Shown one piece after another: positions 1 to 7,970 of a DNA stretch of 26,573 nucleotides. Both the position numbers and the translations under genes were made by a program. Every line of letters begins with the position of its first letter. Position 1 is the stretch's first letter. The notes under the pieces were generated by a model that saw only the letters and a program-made list of their open reading frames with translations, was not told where the DNA came from and did not search any database. The stretch is from Firmicutes bacterium CAG:238 (GTDB lineage Bacteria > Bacillota > Clostridia > Peptostreptococcales > Anaerovoracaceae). The stretch lies in assembly GCA_000435615.1 (NCBI GenBank), contig FR881928.1:1-26573 (forward strand). Direction: 5' to 3'.

Positions 1-19
1 CCCCTACTCGATTTGAGAT

Positions 20-57
20 TTACCCAAAAGTTTAGGCCGGTTTAACCGCTTGGGTAA
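20..57. repeat. Nested inverted repeat in left-edge intergenic DNA
   Basis: TTACCCAA at 20-27 is mirrored by TTGGGTAA at 50-57, and between them lies the near-palindrome CGGTTTAACCG (38-48). No T-run follows, so it does not look like an intrinsic terminator. The plus frames close by position 45, so the tail of an upstream plus-strand gene could end here, but I cannot identify one. Positions 1-150 otherwise hold nothing I recognise. Confidence 0.4.
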
Positions 58-150
58 TTGTGAAGAACGCGTGAAAAATGCTTCAAACAGAGTGCAGGCG
101 GTCCGAATATTGAGCGGTCAGGAAATAAATCAAGAAGAAACAGAAAACGA

Positions 151-181
151 AACGGCAGATTGACTCTGCCGTTATTTTTTT
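151..181 (+). terminator. Intrinsic terminator, plus strand, probably bidirectional
   Basis: A perfect 9-bp stem (AACGGCAGA / TCTGCCGTT, five-base loop) is followed on the plus strand by an eight-T run, the classic rho-independent arrangement. It would end a plus-strand transcript entering from before the window. Read on the minus strand the hairpin begins within the dinB stop codon and is followed by T-rich sequence, so it may also end dinB. Confidence 0.8.
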
Positions 182-1410
182 TGCGGCTTCTTTTCGTGCG
201 GTGAGGTGCCGACGCCCACGCCGAGGTCGTTGCCAAGCACTGCAGCGAACCCGATGGAAGAGGAACCGTACTTTTCTCTGACCAGATCCATGGCATGATC
301 CAAGGTCTCGCTTTTTTTGCGGGTCTGTTCACTGCCGCCGAATAAACTGAGCTGGGTGTCTTCCGTCTCGTCAACCAGATAGATGCCGGTGATGGTAATC
401 AGACGCACAGGCATTCCCTCCCGCCACATGGAGTGTATGATTTCCATGGAAGCCTTGACAAAATCGGAGCTGAGATTTGTAGGTGCAAAGAGTTGCTTTT
501 GACGCGAAGTTACCCGCAGATCCGGGTCCTTTATATCGACTTTTATCCCGCTCGCCTTCATCGCATACTTGCGGAGGCGGCTGCTCACGGTATCGGAAAG
601 GGCGGTGACGGCAATCCGAATATCTTCTTCGCTTGTGAGATTGCGTCTGAATGTGCTTCCGTTTCCGACAGACTTGATTTTTTCACGGTGGGCAAAATGC
701 ATGACCGGAGAATCGTCAATCCCGTTGGCATGCTCCCACAGAGACCTGCCGACCTTTCCGAGGAGAGCCGAAAGGGCATCGGGGCTGCTTGCGGCGATGT
801 CGCCGATGGTCTTGATTCCGATGTTTCTGAGCTTTTGGGCGGAAGCTTTTCCGACAAAAAACATTTCTCCCGCATCGAGCGGCCAAAGAAGCTCTTTGTA
901 ATTCTCGCGCGTGATTTCCGTGGTGGCATCCGGTTTTTTGTATTCCGAGCCCATTTTGGCGAAGATCTTATTGAAAGAAACTCCGGCGGAAAGCGTCAGA
1001 CCGAGTTCTTTCTTTACCGTTTGCCGGATTTCATCCGCAATCTGTCTGCCGCTTCCGAAAAGATTAAGGCTTGCGGTTACATCCATCCATGATTCATCGA
1101 TGCTGAACGGTTCAACTAGATCCGTGTAGCGCTGATAGATTTTGTTAAGCTCCTGAGAGTAATGCTTATACTTATTCATGTGTGGGGGCAGCAAAACAAG
1201 ACCCGGACATTTTTTCCGTGCCTGCCAGATGGTTTCTGCAGTTTTAATTCCATACTTCTTTGCAGCTTCGTTTTTTGCGAGTATGATGCCGTGGCGGCTG
1301 TCCGGGTCTCCGCATACCGCAACGGGTTTTGAGCGTAGCTCCGGGTGCTCGATAAGCTCAACCGAAGCGAAGAAACTGTTCATGTCACAATGCAGAATGA
1401 CTCTGTCCAT
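172..1410 (-). CDS. dinB: DNA polymerase IV (Y-family translesion polymerase)
   Basis: Encodes a 412-residue Y-family polymerase that copies past damaged template bases. The first catalytic aspartate is in HCDMNSFFASVE (D9), and the second acidic pair is in SIDESWMDV (D105, E106). A QLSLF motif near residue 353 matches the beta-clamp-binding consensus, which supports recruitment to the replisome. The reading frame is open further upstream, but the start at 1410 is chosen because an AAGGAGG ribosome binding site precedes it and the polymerase motif begins only eight residues later; the upstream extension looks like untranslated leader. The gene is transcribed divergently from the DUF308 gene. 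A basic tail (HEKKPQKK) ends the protein. Length is slightly above the usual 350-400 residues. Family identity is secure. I saw no convincing LexA box in the 120-bp divergent region. Confidence 0.96.
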   Translation of the reverse strand: MDRVILHCDMNSFFASVELIEHPELRSKPVAVCGDPDSRHGIILAKNEAAKKYGIKTAETIWQARKKCPGLVLLPPHMNKYKHYSQELNKIYQRYTDLVEPFSIDESWMDVTASLNLFGSGRQIADEIRQTVKKELGLTLSAGVSFNKIFAKMGSEYKKPDATTEITRENYKELLWPLDAGEMFFVGKASAQKLRNIGIKTIGDIAASSPDALSALLGKVGRSLWEHANGIDDSPVMHFAHREKIKSVGNGSTFRRNLTSEEDIRIAVTALSDTVSSRLRKYAMKASGIKVDIKDPDLRVTSRQKQLFAPTNLSSDFVKASMEIIHSMWREGMPVRLITITGIYLVDETEDTQLSLFGGSEQTRKKSETLDHAMDLVREKYGSSSIGFAAVLGNDLGVGVGTSPHEKKPQKK

Positions 1411-1431
1411 CGCGTGCCTCCTTTCGATTCC

Positions 1432-1461
1432 AGTATAACATATTTTTGTATATTTTGTGAA
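1432..1461 (-). promoter_or_regulatory. Candidate sigma-A promoter for dinB
   Basis: On the minus strand TTCACA (1456-1461) is separated by 18 bp from TATACT (1432-1437), which carries an upstream TGN extended -10 element. The predicted start leaves a short leader before the AGGAGG site of dinB. Identified by consensus match only. Confidence 0.6.
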
Positions 1462-1476
1462 GAAAAAGCCCCTTTC

Positions 1477-1505
1477 TTGACTTGAAAGCGTTTTCAAAGT
1501 ATAAT
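1477..1505 (+). promoter_or_regulatory. Sigma-A promoter for the DUF308-flavoprotein operon
   Basis: TTGACT (1477-1482), a 17-bp spacer and a perfect TATAAT (1500-1505) form a near-consensus housekeeping promoter. The predicted start near 1512 lies just before the AAGGAGG site at 1517-1523, giving a leader of about 20 nt. A cre-like operator fills the spacer. Confidence 0.8.
1483..1496. promoter_or_regulatory. cre-like catabolite operator inside the promoter
   Basis: TGAAAGCGTTTTCA matches every defined position of the Gram-positive cre consensus TGWNANCGNTNWCA. It sits exactly between the -35 and -10 hexamers, where CcpA-type binding would block RNA polymerase. This predicts repression of the downstream operon in sugar-rich conditions. 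The match is seen; CcpA control is inferred. Confidence 0.55.
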
Positions 1506-1531
1506 GGTAGATATACAAGGAGGATGAAACT

Positions 1532-2254
1532 TTGAGAATTTTAACAATGCTTACAGGTATCCTTTTCATGGGTGCTGGAATATATTTAATCGCAAACGGC
1601 GGGATTACGTTTATGTCAGTTGCGTTTATTATCGGAATTTTATTTATTTTGGGAGGTATCGTGGAATGCCTTTCCTACAACAGTTACAGAGGAGATGAGG
1701 ACGACAGGACGTGGATTCTCATCGACGGAATGACTACCTTCCTGCTCGGCGGCTTGATTCTTTTGAATAAGCTTTCGGCGGATGCCGTTGTTCCGATGGT
1801 TCTCGGACTTTGGGTAATCACAACCGGAGTAAGAAACTTCGTAACGGCATGGGAAAACATGGAGAAGCGCGACAGAATGTTTTATGACCATTTGGCAATC
1901 GGCCTGCTGAATCTGATTGCCGGAATTTACGTTTTCTTCGATGCGGATATTTTCAATCTTGCGACACTTACGATGGTGGGACTGTGCATCGTTGTGCAGG
2001 GATTCAATATTTTCCATATCGGCGCAATGATTATCATCTTGAAACCGGATTTCCTTAAGACCAAGGAAGAAATTCTGCAGGAAGCGGCGGCTAAGGCAGA
2101 AGAAGCGCACGAGGCTGCAAAGGAAGCAATCAAGGTTGCGAAGGAAGCGAAGGCAGAGGTTAAGGTCATCGAGGAAACACCGGAAGAATTATTGGATGTA
2201 ACCATGGCACCGAAGCCGGGTACCGAGGAAGCCGAAAATGAAGCAAATCAGTAA
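1532..2254 (+). CDS. DUF308 (HdeD-like) six-TM membrane protein with charged helical tail
   Basis: A 240-residue integral membrane protein of the DUF308/HdeD type: six hydrophobic segments at about residues 3-20, 25-46, 63-80, 85-105, 121-138 and 146-172, the usual short-helix pairs with glycine-rich turns. HdeD is linked to acid resistance in enterobacteria, but the role in Firmicutes is not defined. The start is TTG at 1532, chosen because AAGGAGG lies 8 nt upstream and the only nearby ATG (1524) runs straight into a stop. After the last helix comes an unusual Ala/Lys/Glu-rich tail (about residues 176-215) of near-uniform charged heptads, probably a long cytoplasmic helix or coiled coil, then an acidic end. 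The 3' end overlaps the next gene by 17 nt, suggesting translational coupling. Family call good, function unknown. Confidence 0.85.
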   Translation: MRILTMLTGILFMGAGIYLIANGGITFMSVAFIIGILFILGGIVECLSYNSYRGDEDDRTWILIDGMTTFLLGGLILLNKLSADAVVPMVLGLWVITTGVRNFVTAWENMEKRDRMFYDHLAIGLLNLIAGIYVFFDADIFNLATLTMVGLCIVVQGFNIFHIGAMIIILKPDFLKTKEEILQEAAAKAEEAHEAAKEAIKVAKEAKAEVKVIEETPEELLDVTMAPKPGTEEAENEANQ

Positions 2255-3443
2255 TTATGATGCTGCAATTATAGGTGCAGGTGCGTCGGGACTTGCAGCG
2301 GCACTGACGGTAAAAAAATATAAGCCGGGAGCTTCTGTTCTTGTGCTTGAGAAGAAAGAACGCGCGGCAAAGAAACTTGCCGCAACGGGAAACGGAAGAT
2401 GCAATCTTTCAAACGAAGCTTGCGAGAACAAGGATGTTGTTTTTGGTTTTTTCAGTGAGAACGGAATCATGCTTCGCAAAGATGAGAGCGGAAGATTCTA
2501 TCCTTGCAGTGAAGATGCGGGGCAGCTTGCTTCTCTCCTTACGGAAGAGACTGTTTCAGCAGGCGTGCGAATTAGATTAGACAGTGAAGTAAAGAAGGTG
2601 GAAGCGTGTCCTGAGGGCGGCTTCCTTCTTTTGGTTGAAGAAAAAGGCACGGAACGCACCGTGTATGCAAAGAAACTGCTCATCGCAGCCGGCGGTAAGT
2701 CTTATCCGTCCATGGGAACGACGGGAGACGGTTATGTCATGGCAAGAAGGCTCGGACATGGAATTACGCCTCCGGTACCGGGGCTTACCGCGGTATGCAC
2801 GGAGATGAAGGAGCTGCAGACGCTGAAAGGCGTGCGCGCCAAAGCAAAGGTATGTCTTAAGTTTGAGGGAAAGCAGCTTTTCAGCGAGGAAGGAGAAATT
2901 CAGTTCCGAAGCGACAGCGTTTCCGGAATATGCGTCATGAACCTTTCCAACCACATGAAACCGCATGGCAGCATGTCTTTTGACGGCTATGTGATTGCGG
3001 CTGATTTTGCTCCTTTCTGCGACGAAAAGGAGCTGACGGCATACATGAAAGCAATGCAGACAAAGCAAGGCCTCAGCGTGTGTGACGCGCTCAAAAGCCT
3101 AATCAAATATCCGCTTGCGGAGGCGGTCGTATCGCGCGGGGGAATTTTGCCGGAACAACGGATTGCGGATCTTACGGAAGAGGAAATTGTGAAGACCGTG
3201 CGGTCAATCAAAAATTTTGAAATTCCGGTTACCGGGCTCAAGGGCTGGAAGGAAGCGCAGATAACCTGCGGGGGAGTTGCCGCAGAGGAAATCACAGCAG
3301 GGACAATGGAATCCAAAATTGTTCCGGGACTGTATTTCAGCGGTGAAGTGACGGATTATGCGGGACCGTGCGGGGGCTTTAACCTTCATCACGCATGGCT
3401 GACCGGAATCCTTGCAGGCAAGGCGATTGCTGCCGAAGTTTAA
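2238..3443 (+). CDS. NAD(P)/FAD-dependent oxidoreductase, HI0933/BaiN-like family
   Basis: A 401-residue flavoprotein. The N-terminal dinucleotide-binding fold shows GAGASG at residues 13-18, and AATGNGRCNLSN (about 48-59) is the signature of the HI0933/YhiN/BaiN family. The C-terminal GLYFSGEVTDYAGPCGGF stretch is the second conserved FAD-contact region, followed by LHHAWLTG. BaiN in a bile-acid-converting clostridium was proposed to reduce a steroid ring, but most family members have no assigned substrate and I do not assign one. The ATG at 2238 lies within the end of the DUF308 gene with a GAGGAA ribosome site, so the two are probably co-translated. The next gene is another FAD protein after a 33-nt gap. 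Family call is firm; substrate unknown. Confidence 0.93.
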   Translation: MKQISNYDAAIIGAGASGLAAALTVKKYKPGASVLVLEKKERAAKKLAATGNGRCNLSNEACENKDVVFGFFSENGIMLRKDESGRFYPCSEDAGQLASLLTEETVSAGVRIRLDSEVKKVEACPEGGFLLLVEEKGTERTVYAKKLLIAAGGKSYPSMGTTGDGYVMARRLGHGITPPVPGLTAVCTEMKELQTLKGVRAKAKVCLKFEGKQLFSEEGEIQFRSDSVSGICVMNLSNHMKPHGSMSFDGYVIAADFAPFCDEKELTAYMKAMQTKQGLSVCDALKSLIKYPLAEAVVSRGGILPEQRIADLTEEEIVKTVRSIKNFEIPVTGLKGWKEAQITCGGVAAEEITAGTMESKIVPGLYFSGEVTDYAGPCGGFNLHHAWLTGILAGKAIAAEV

Positions 3444-3476
3444 GCACTGTTTCTGAAATCGCTTTGGGGGGAACAT

Positions 3477-5102
3477 ATGTACAGAATACACCAAATTAAA
3501 CTCAGACCCGGAGAAAGCCGGAATCTTCTGCCGCAGAAAGTTCTCAAAAAACTCGGCAGAAGCGATTTGATAATAAAAGACTGGAAAATCGCAAAGGAGT
3601 CCATTGATGCCAGAGACAAAAAGAATATTTATCTGGTTTATTCGGTGGATTTTGTTGCAGTATCCAAAAAGAATCCGTCAAAAAAGGCAAGACTGGCTTC
3701 TGACGGCAAGATAAAACTCGAAATGACGCCCGACACAACATACCGGTTTCCGCAGCCCGATGATACGGCTCCGAAACTTGAGAAAAGACCTGTAATCGTC
3801 GGATTTGGGCCTGCGGGAATGTTTGCTGCTCTGATTCTTGCACAGGCAGGATACAGACCGATTGTTTTGGAGCGGGGACAGAAAGTCGAAGACAGAACTG
3901 CATCGGTGAGAAGATTCTGGGAAGAGGGACAGCTCAATCCTCAGTCGAATGTGCAATTCGGAGAAGGCGGAGCCGGAACTTTCAGTGACGGCAAGCTGAC
4001 AACCGGAACGAAGGACTTCAGAATCGCAAAGGTCCTCGAAGAACTTGCAAAAGCAGGGGCACCGGACGATATTCTTTACAAGCAGAAACCGCATGTCGGT
4101 ACGGATATACTGAGGGAGGCCGTGAAGAACATTCGCGAAGAAATCATACGACTGGGCGGAGAAGTGCGTTTTAATTCGCAGATGTACGATATGAACATTC
4201 GGTCCATGCCCGGCGGGGCGGCACTGTCCTCCATCCTCATAAAGCAGATTGACGATGAGGGGAAATACTGCGGAGAGGAAACCATGGAATGTGGACCGGT
4301 TGTGCTCGCACTCGGCCACAGTGCCAGAGACACATTCCGAATGCTCAGCGCAAAGGGGATCTGCATGCAGCAGAAACCGTTTTCAATCGGTGTCAGAATT
4401 GAGCATCCGCAGGAACTGATTGATCGTGCCCAATACGGTGCGCCGGCAGGCGAGCTGGGACTTGCGCCGGCAGATTACAAGATAAATCACAGATGCCAAA
4501 ACGGCAGAGGCGTGTACACCTTCTGTATGTGCCCCGGAGGAGAAGTCATAGTCGCATCTTCGCAGGAAGGCGGTGTTGTGACAAACGGAATGAGCTATCG
4601 GGACAGAGCGAGCGGAGCCGCAAACAGTGCTTTGCTGTGCGATGTCCGTGTGACGGATTTCGGCTCGGAAGATGTGCTTGCAGGCGTGGAATTCCAGGAA
4701 AAATACGAAAGACTTGCATTCCAAAACGGAGGCGGGAATTATCACGCTCCGAAGTCAACCTGGGGCAGGCTCAGAGATTCAAAAGCACCCGAAGTCGAAG
4801 GATCCCTGCCGGAATTTGCGGCACAGGCATTCCGCGAGGCCATGCCGCATCTCGGAAAGAAAATCAAGGGCTTCGATGACGATGCTGCCATTGTTACCGC
4901 GGTGGAAACAAGGAGTTCGTCGCCGGTCAGAATCATAAGAGACGAAAGCATGCAGGGACAAATGCAAAACGAAGCGGAAACGGTGATTCTTGATGGACTT
5001 TATCCGTGCGGAGAGGGTGCGGGATATGCCGGAGGAATTACTTCCGCCGCCGTGGACGGAATCAGAGCTGCGGAAGCAATTATCAGAAAATACAGGGTGT
5101 AA
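3477..5102 (+). CDS. FAD-dependent dehydrogenase, COG2509-like
   Basis: A 541-residue FAD-linked protein. An N-terminal domain of about 100 residues (beginning MYRIHQIKL, with IYLVYSVDF near 51) precedes the dinucleotide fold GFGPAG at 109-114. The QFGEGGAGTFSDGKLTTG region follows and is characteristic of this family, and near the C-terminus GLYPCGEGAGYAGGI closes the FAD site. Proteins of this kind are widely annotated as FAD-dependent dehydrogenases or uncharacterised oxidoreductases; the reaction is unknown. The start is ATG 3477 behind a G-rich site (GGGGGG, 3465-3471). It is third in the DUF308 operon and is followed by a hairpin at 5134-5153. Pairing two flavoproteins with a membrane protein under a cre-like operator suggests a redox function tied to carbon status, which is inference only. 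Confidence 0.9.
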   Translation: MYRIHQIKLRPGESRNLLPQKVLKKLGRSDLIIKDWKIAKESIDARDKKNIYLVYSVDFVAVSKKNPSKKARLASDGKIKLEMTPDTTYRFPQPDDTAPKLEKRPVIVGFGPAGMFAALILAQAGYRPIVLERGQKVEDRTASVRRFWEEGQLNPQSNVQFGEGGAGTFSDGKLTTGTKDFRIAKVLEELAKAGAPDDILYKQKPHVGTDILREAVKNIREEIIRLGGEVRFNSQMYDMNIRSMPGGAALSSILIKQIDDEGKYCGEETMECGPVVLALGHSARDTFRMLSAKGICMQQKPFSIGVRIEHPQELIDRAQYGAPAGELGLAPADYKINHRCQNGRGVYTFCMCPGGEVIVASSQEGGVVTNGMSYRDRASGAANSALLCDVRVTDFGSEDVLAGVEFQEKYERLAFQNGGGNYHAPKSTWGRLRDSKAPEVEGSLPEFAAQAFREAMPHLGKKIKGFDDDAAIVTAVETRSSSPVRIIRDESMQGQMQNEAETVILDGLYPCGEGAGYAGGITSAAVDGIRAAEAIIRKYRV

Positions 5103-5133
5103 ACCCTGCTGCAAAAAACCGAAATATTAAACG

Positions 5134-5158
5134 CCGGGGCTTGAAAGCTCCGGTTTGT
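5134..5158 (+). terminator. Weak intrinsic terminator after the flavoprotein gene
   Basis: CCGGGGC (5134-5140), loop TTGAAA and GCTCCGG (5147-5153) form a 7-bp GC-rich stem with one G-U pair, followed by TTTGTT. The T-run is short and interrupted, so termination may be partial. The loop is also the -35 hexamer of the typA promoter. Confidence 0.55.
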
Positions 5159-5169
5159 TATGATAGAAT
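5141..5169 (+). promoter_or_regulatory. Sigma-A promoter for typA, nested in the upstream hairpin
   Basis: TTGAAA (5141-5146), 17 bp, TAGAAT (5164-5169). The -35 hexamer is exactly the loop of the upstream hairpin. Predicted start near 5176, leaving about 50 nt of AT-rich leader before typA. Confidence 0.65.
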
Positions 5170-5228
5170 AAATTGTTATTAAGATTTACGCGAAATTGTT
5201 AAAATTTCAACGAAAGAAGGAATATGCA

Positions 5229-7112
5229 ATGAGTCAAAAAGAAAAGATTATAAATATAGCTGTGATCGCCCATGTCGATGCCGGAAAGTCAACTTTGGTA
5301 GACGCTTTCTTGAATCAGAGCGGCGTTTTCAGAGCAAACGAAGAGGTGGTCGACTGCGTTATGGACAGTGATGATATCGAAAGAGAAAGAGGAATCACGA
5401 TTTACTCCAAGAACTGTTCAATTATGCATAACGATGTAAAGATTAATATCGTGGACACTCCGGGGCACGCGGACTTCAGTTCCGAGGTTGAGCGTATCAT
5501 GAAAACGGTGGACACCGTTATCCTTCTCGTGGATTCCAGTGAGGGCCCTATGCCGCAGACGAGATTTGTTTTGAAAAAGTCGCTGGAACAGGGAATCAAC
5601 CCTATTTTGTTTATAAACAAGCTGGACAAGAAGGATGCCAGAATCGACGAGGTTGTTGATGAGGTTTACGAACTTTTCATGGATCTTGAGGCAAACGACG
5701 ACCAGCTCGACTTCCCGATTTTGTACGGAATCGCGCGTCAGGGGATTGCCGTTAAGGATCCGAAGGATGCGCTCGGCGTTCTGGTTGGAGAAGGCGATGC
5801 CAAGATTAAGAAGAGCCCGGCGGGTTACGGCGGACTGGACCTTACACCGCTGTTTGACACAATCATCGAACACTGCAGTCCTTATCCGGATCTTGATGAA
5901 GAACCGCTGCAGTTCCAGGTTTCGACGCTTGCTTATGACGACTATATCGGAAGACTGGGAATCGGCAGGGTCACCAAGGGAACCATTAAGGAAGGTCAGA
6001 CCGTTGCGGTTGCAAAGGCGGACGGGAGCATCGTTTCCCGCAAGGTAAATCAGGTGTTCGTATATAGAGGACTGAAGCGTACGGCCGTACCGGAAGCCCA
6101 TTGCGGAGATATCGTTGTGGTATCCGGCATATCCGACATTTCGATAGGCGAAACAATCTGCGATCCGAAAGACCCGCAGCCGATGGAAATGATACACATC
6201 GAAGAGCCGACACTTTCCATGAACTTCATGGTAAACAAATCCCCGTTTGCGGGCAAGGTCGGCAAATTTGTAACTTCCAGACACATAAGAGAAAGACTGA
6301 ATAAGGAACTGGAAGTAAATGTGGGACTTGTCGTTGAGGAAACGGATTCTACGGACTGCTTCAAGGTATCGGGAAGAGGTGAGCTGCACCTTTCCATCCT
6401 GATCGAAAATATGAGACGTGAGGGCTATGAGCTTGCGGTATCAAAACCGGAGGTGATTCTGCATCGCGACGAAAACGGCAAGCCACTGGAACCGATTGAA
6501 GAAGTCGTTATATCTGTGCCGGACGAATATGCCGGAACGGTTATTAATAAATTGAATATGAGAAAAGGCTTAATGAAGCAAATGTCAGGCGAAAACGGTT
6601 TTTCGCGCATAGAATATCTTGTGCCGACAAGAGGCCTTCTCGGCTACAGAAGCGAATTCATAAATGATACGAGAGGCGAAGGAACGATGGTCAGAAGATT
6701 TGACTCCTTCGACGAGTATAAGGGCGAAATTCCTCAGCGCGTAAACGGCGTTGCGATTGCACAGGAAGAGGGAGTCTGCACACCTTATGCGCTTTTCAAC
6801 ATCGGAGAGAGAGTTCAGATGTTTGTGGAACCGGGAACCAAGGTTTACGAAGGCATGATTGTGGGTATGAATTCAAGAAACGACGACATGGTTGTAAACC
6901 CATGCAAGGCAAAGAAAGTGAGCAACATGCGTGCGGCAGGTTCGGATGAGGCGATTAAGCTCAGTCCTGCGAGAACCTTCACCCTTGAAGAGGCCCTGGA
7001 ATTCATAAACGACGATGAACTTGTTGAGATCACGCCTGACGATATCAGACTGAGAAAGAAACTCCTGCACGAACTTGAAAGAAGAAGAAGCGGCAGGGTT
7101 TACGCGGAATAA
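5229..7112 (+). CDS. typA: Ribosome-associated GTPase TypA/BipA
   Basis: A 627-residue translational GTPase of the TypA/BipA family, related to EF-G and LepA, which acts on the ribosome under stress or cold and in 50S assembly. G motifs are all visible: AHVDAGKST (14-22), ERERGITI (switch I), DTPGHADF and NKLDKKDA. The late region GRGELHLSILIENMRREGYEL is diagnostic for BipA against EF-G, and RGLLGYRSEF plus GVCTPYALFNIGERVQMF form the family-specific C-terminal domain. The start is ATG 5229, with AGAAGGAA about 8 nt upstream and the GTPase fold starting at once; an in-frame ATG at 5196 has no ribosome site. It is followed at 35 nt by the MscS gene with no terminator between, so they are probably co-transcribed. 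Confidence 0.97.
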   Translation: MSQKEKIINIAVIAHVDAGKSTLVDAFLNQSGVFRANEEVVDCVMDSDDIERERGITIYSKNCSIMHNDVKINIVDTPGHADFSSEVERIMKTVDTVILLVDSSEGPMPQTRFVLKKSLEQGINPILFINKLDKKDARIDEVVDEVYELFMDLEANDDQLDFPILYGIARQGIAVKDPKDALGVLVGEGDAKIKKSPAGYGGLDLTPLFDTIIEHCSPYPDLDEEPLQFQVSTLAYDDYIGRLGIGRVTKGTIKEGQTVAVAKADGSIVSRKVNQVFVYRGLKRTAVPEAHCGDIVVVSGISDISIGETICDPKDPQPMEMIHIEEPTLSMNFMVNKSPFAGKVGKFVTSRHIRERLNKELEVNVGLVVEETDSTDCFKVSGRGELHLSILIENMRREGYELAVSKPEVILHRDENGKPLEPIEEVVISVPDEYAGTVINKLNMRKGLMKQMSGENGFSRIEYLVPTRGLLGYRSEFINDTRGEGTMVRRFDSFDEYKGEIPQRVNGVAIAQEEGVCTPYALFNIGERVQMFVEPGTKVYEGMIVGMNSRNDDMVVNPCKAKKVSNMRAAGSDEAIKLSPARTFTLEEALEFINDDELVEITPDDIRLRKKLLHELERRRSGRVYAE

Positions 7113-7147
7113 GTTTTGCACGAACAAGGGAAAGGAGTGAAACCGCA

Positions 7148-7948
7148 ATGAAAATTACGGAAAAAACATGGGAGGCACTCCTGCAATACGGAAAGGATAT
7201 TCTGCTGGCACTTCTTGTGCTTATTGTGGGAATACTGCTCACCAAAATCATACTGAAGGTTGCACGGAAACTCCTCGACAAAAGTTCGCTGGATGAGTCG
7301 GTATATAAATTCTTGCTGAACACGTTGAAATATGTGGTGTATGTGCTGATTTTTATCGTAGTGCTTACCTGCCTCCACGTACCGACAGCTCCGCTTGTAA
7401 CGGTGCTCGGAGCGGGAGGTGCAGCAATCGCTCTTGCGATGAAGGACAGCCTGGGAAATGTAGCGAGCGGCATCATCATCTTGATCAACCGGCCGTTTAT
7501 CCGGGGAGATTTTATTGAAACTGCGGGAGCATCCGGAGTCGTTCAGGGAATCGACCTTATGGTTACAACCCTGAAAACATATGACAACAAAATAATTGCG
7601 GTTCCGAACGGTGCGATAACCTCATCGGTGTTGGTGAATCACACGAAAGAGGAAACAAGAAGAGTGGACTTTAAGTTCACAGTGGGCTATGATTCGGACC
7701 TTTCAAAGGTGAGAGACACGCTTTTGGCTGTCGCAGAGTCGTGCCCGGATGTTTTTAAAACACCGGAGCCGTTTTTCGGAGTTTCGGCACATGGGGACAG
7801 TGCAATTGAAATTGAATTCAAAGTCTGGTGCGAAACCCCGAAATACTGGGGTGTAAAATATTACCTGCAGGAGCAGGTTAAGATTGCTTTTGACGAAGCA
7901 GACATAAACATACCATATCCGCAGATGGATATTCACATGGTCAAGTAA
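7148..7948 (+). CDS. mscS: Small-conductance mechanosensitive channel (MscS family)
   Basis: A 266-residue MscS-type channel that opens under membrane tension to release osmolytes on hypo-osmotic shock. TM1 is about residues 17-38 and TM2 about 53-78. The pore-lining TM3 shows the typical glycine/alanine packing in GAGGAAIALAMKDSLGNV (about 92-109), and NRPFIRGDFIE marks entry to the beta domain. The remainder is the cytoplasmic vestibule, ending with PYPQMDIHM. Length matches the minimal E. coli-type channel. An AAAGGAG site precedes ATG 7148. It sits between typA and pyc with gaps of 35 and 22 nt, so it probably shares their transcript. Confidence 0.95.
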   Translation: MKITEKTWEALLQYGKDILLALLVLIVGILLTKIILKVARKLLDKSSLDESVYKFLLNTLKYVVYVLIFIVVLTCLHVPTAPLVTVLGAGGAAIALAMKDSLGNVASGIIILINRPFIRGDFIETAGASGVVQGIDLMVTTLKTYDNKIIAVPNGAITSSVLVNHTKEETRRVDFKFTVGYDSDLSKVRDTLLAVAESCPDVFKTPEPFFGVSAHGDSAIEIEFKVWCETPKYWGVKYYLQEQVKIAFDEADINIPYPQMDIHMVK

Positions 7949-7970
7949 TTTTTTTAGGAGAGAGGAAGAA

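Noticed and set aside
433..1092. Long open frame on the plus strand opposite dinB (219 codons).
   Set aside because: It is antisense to a clear polymerase, has no ribosome site, and its protein shows no recognisable motif.
1569..1569. A dinB start at 1569 giving 53 extra residues.
   Set aside because: The extension crosses the divergent promoter region, and a perfect ribosome site serves the start at 1410.
5418..6389. A 323-codon minus-strand open frame opposite typA.
   Set aside because: Shadow of the typA codon pattern; rich in R, H and C with no family-like motif.
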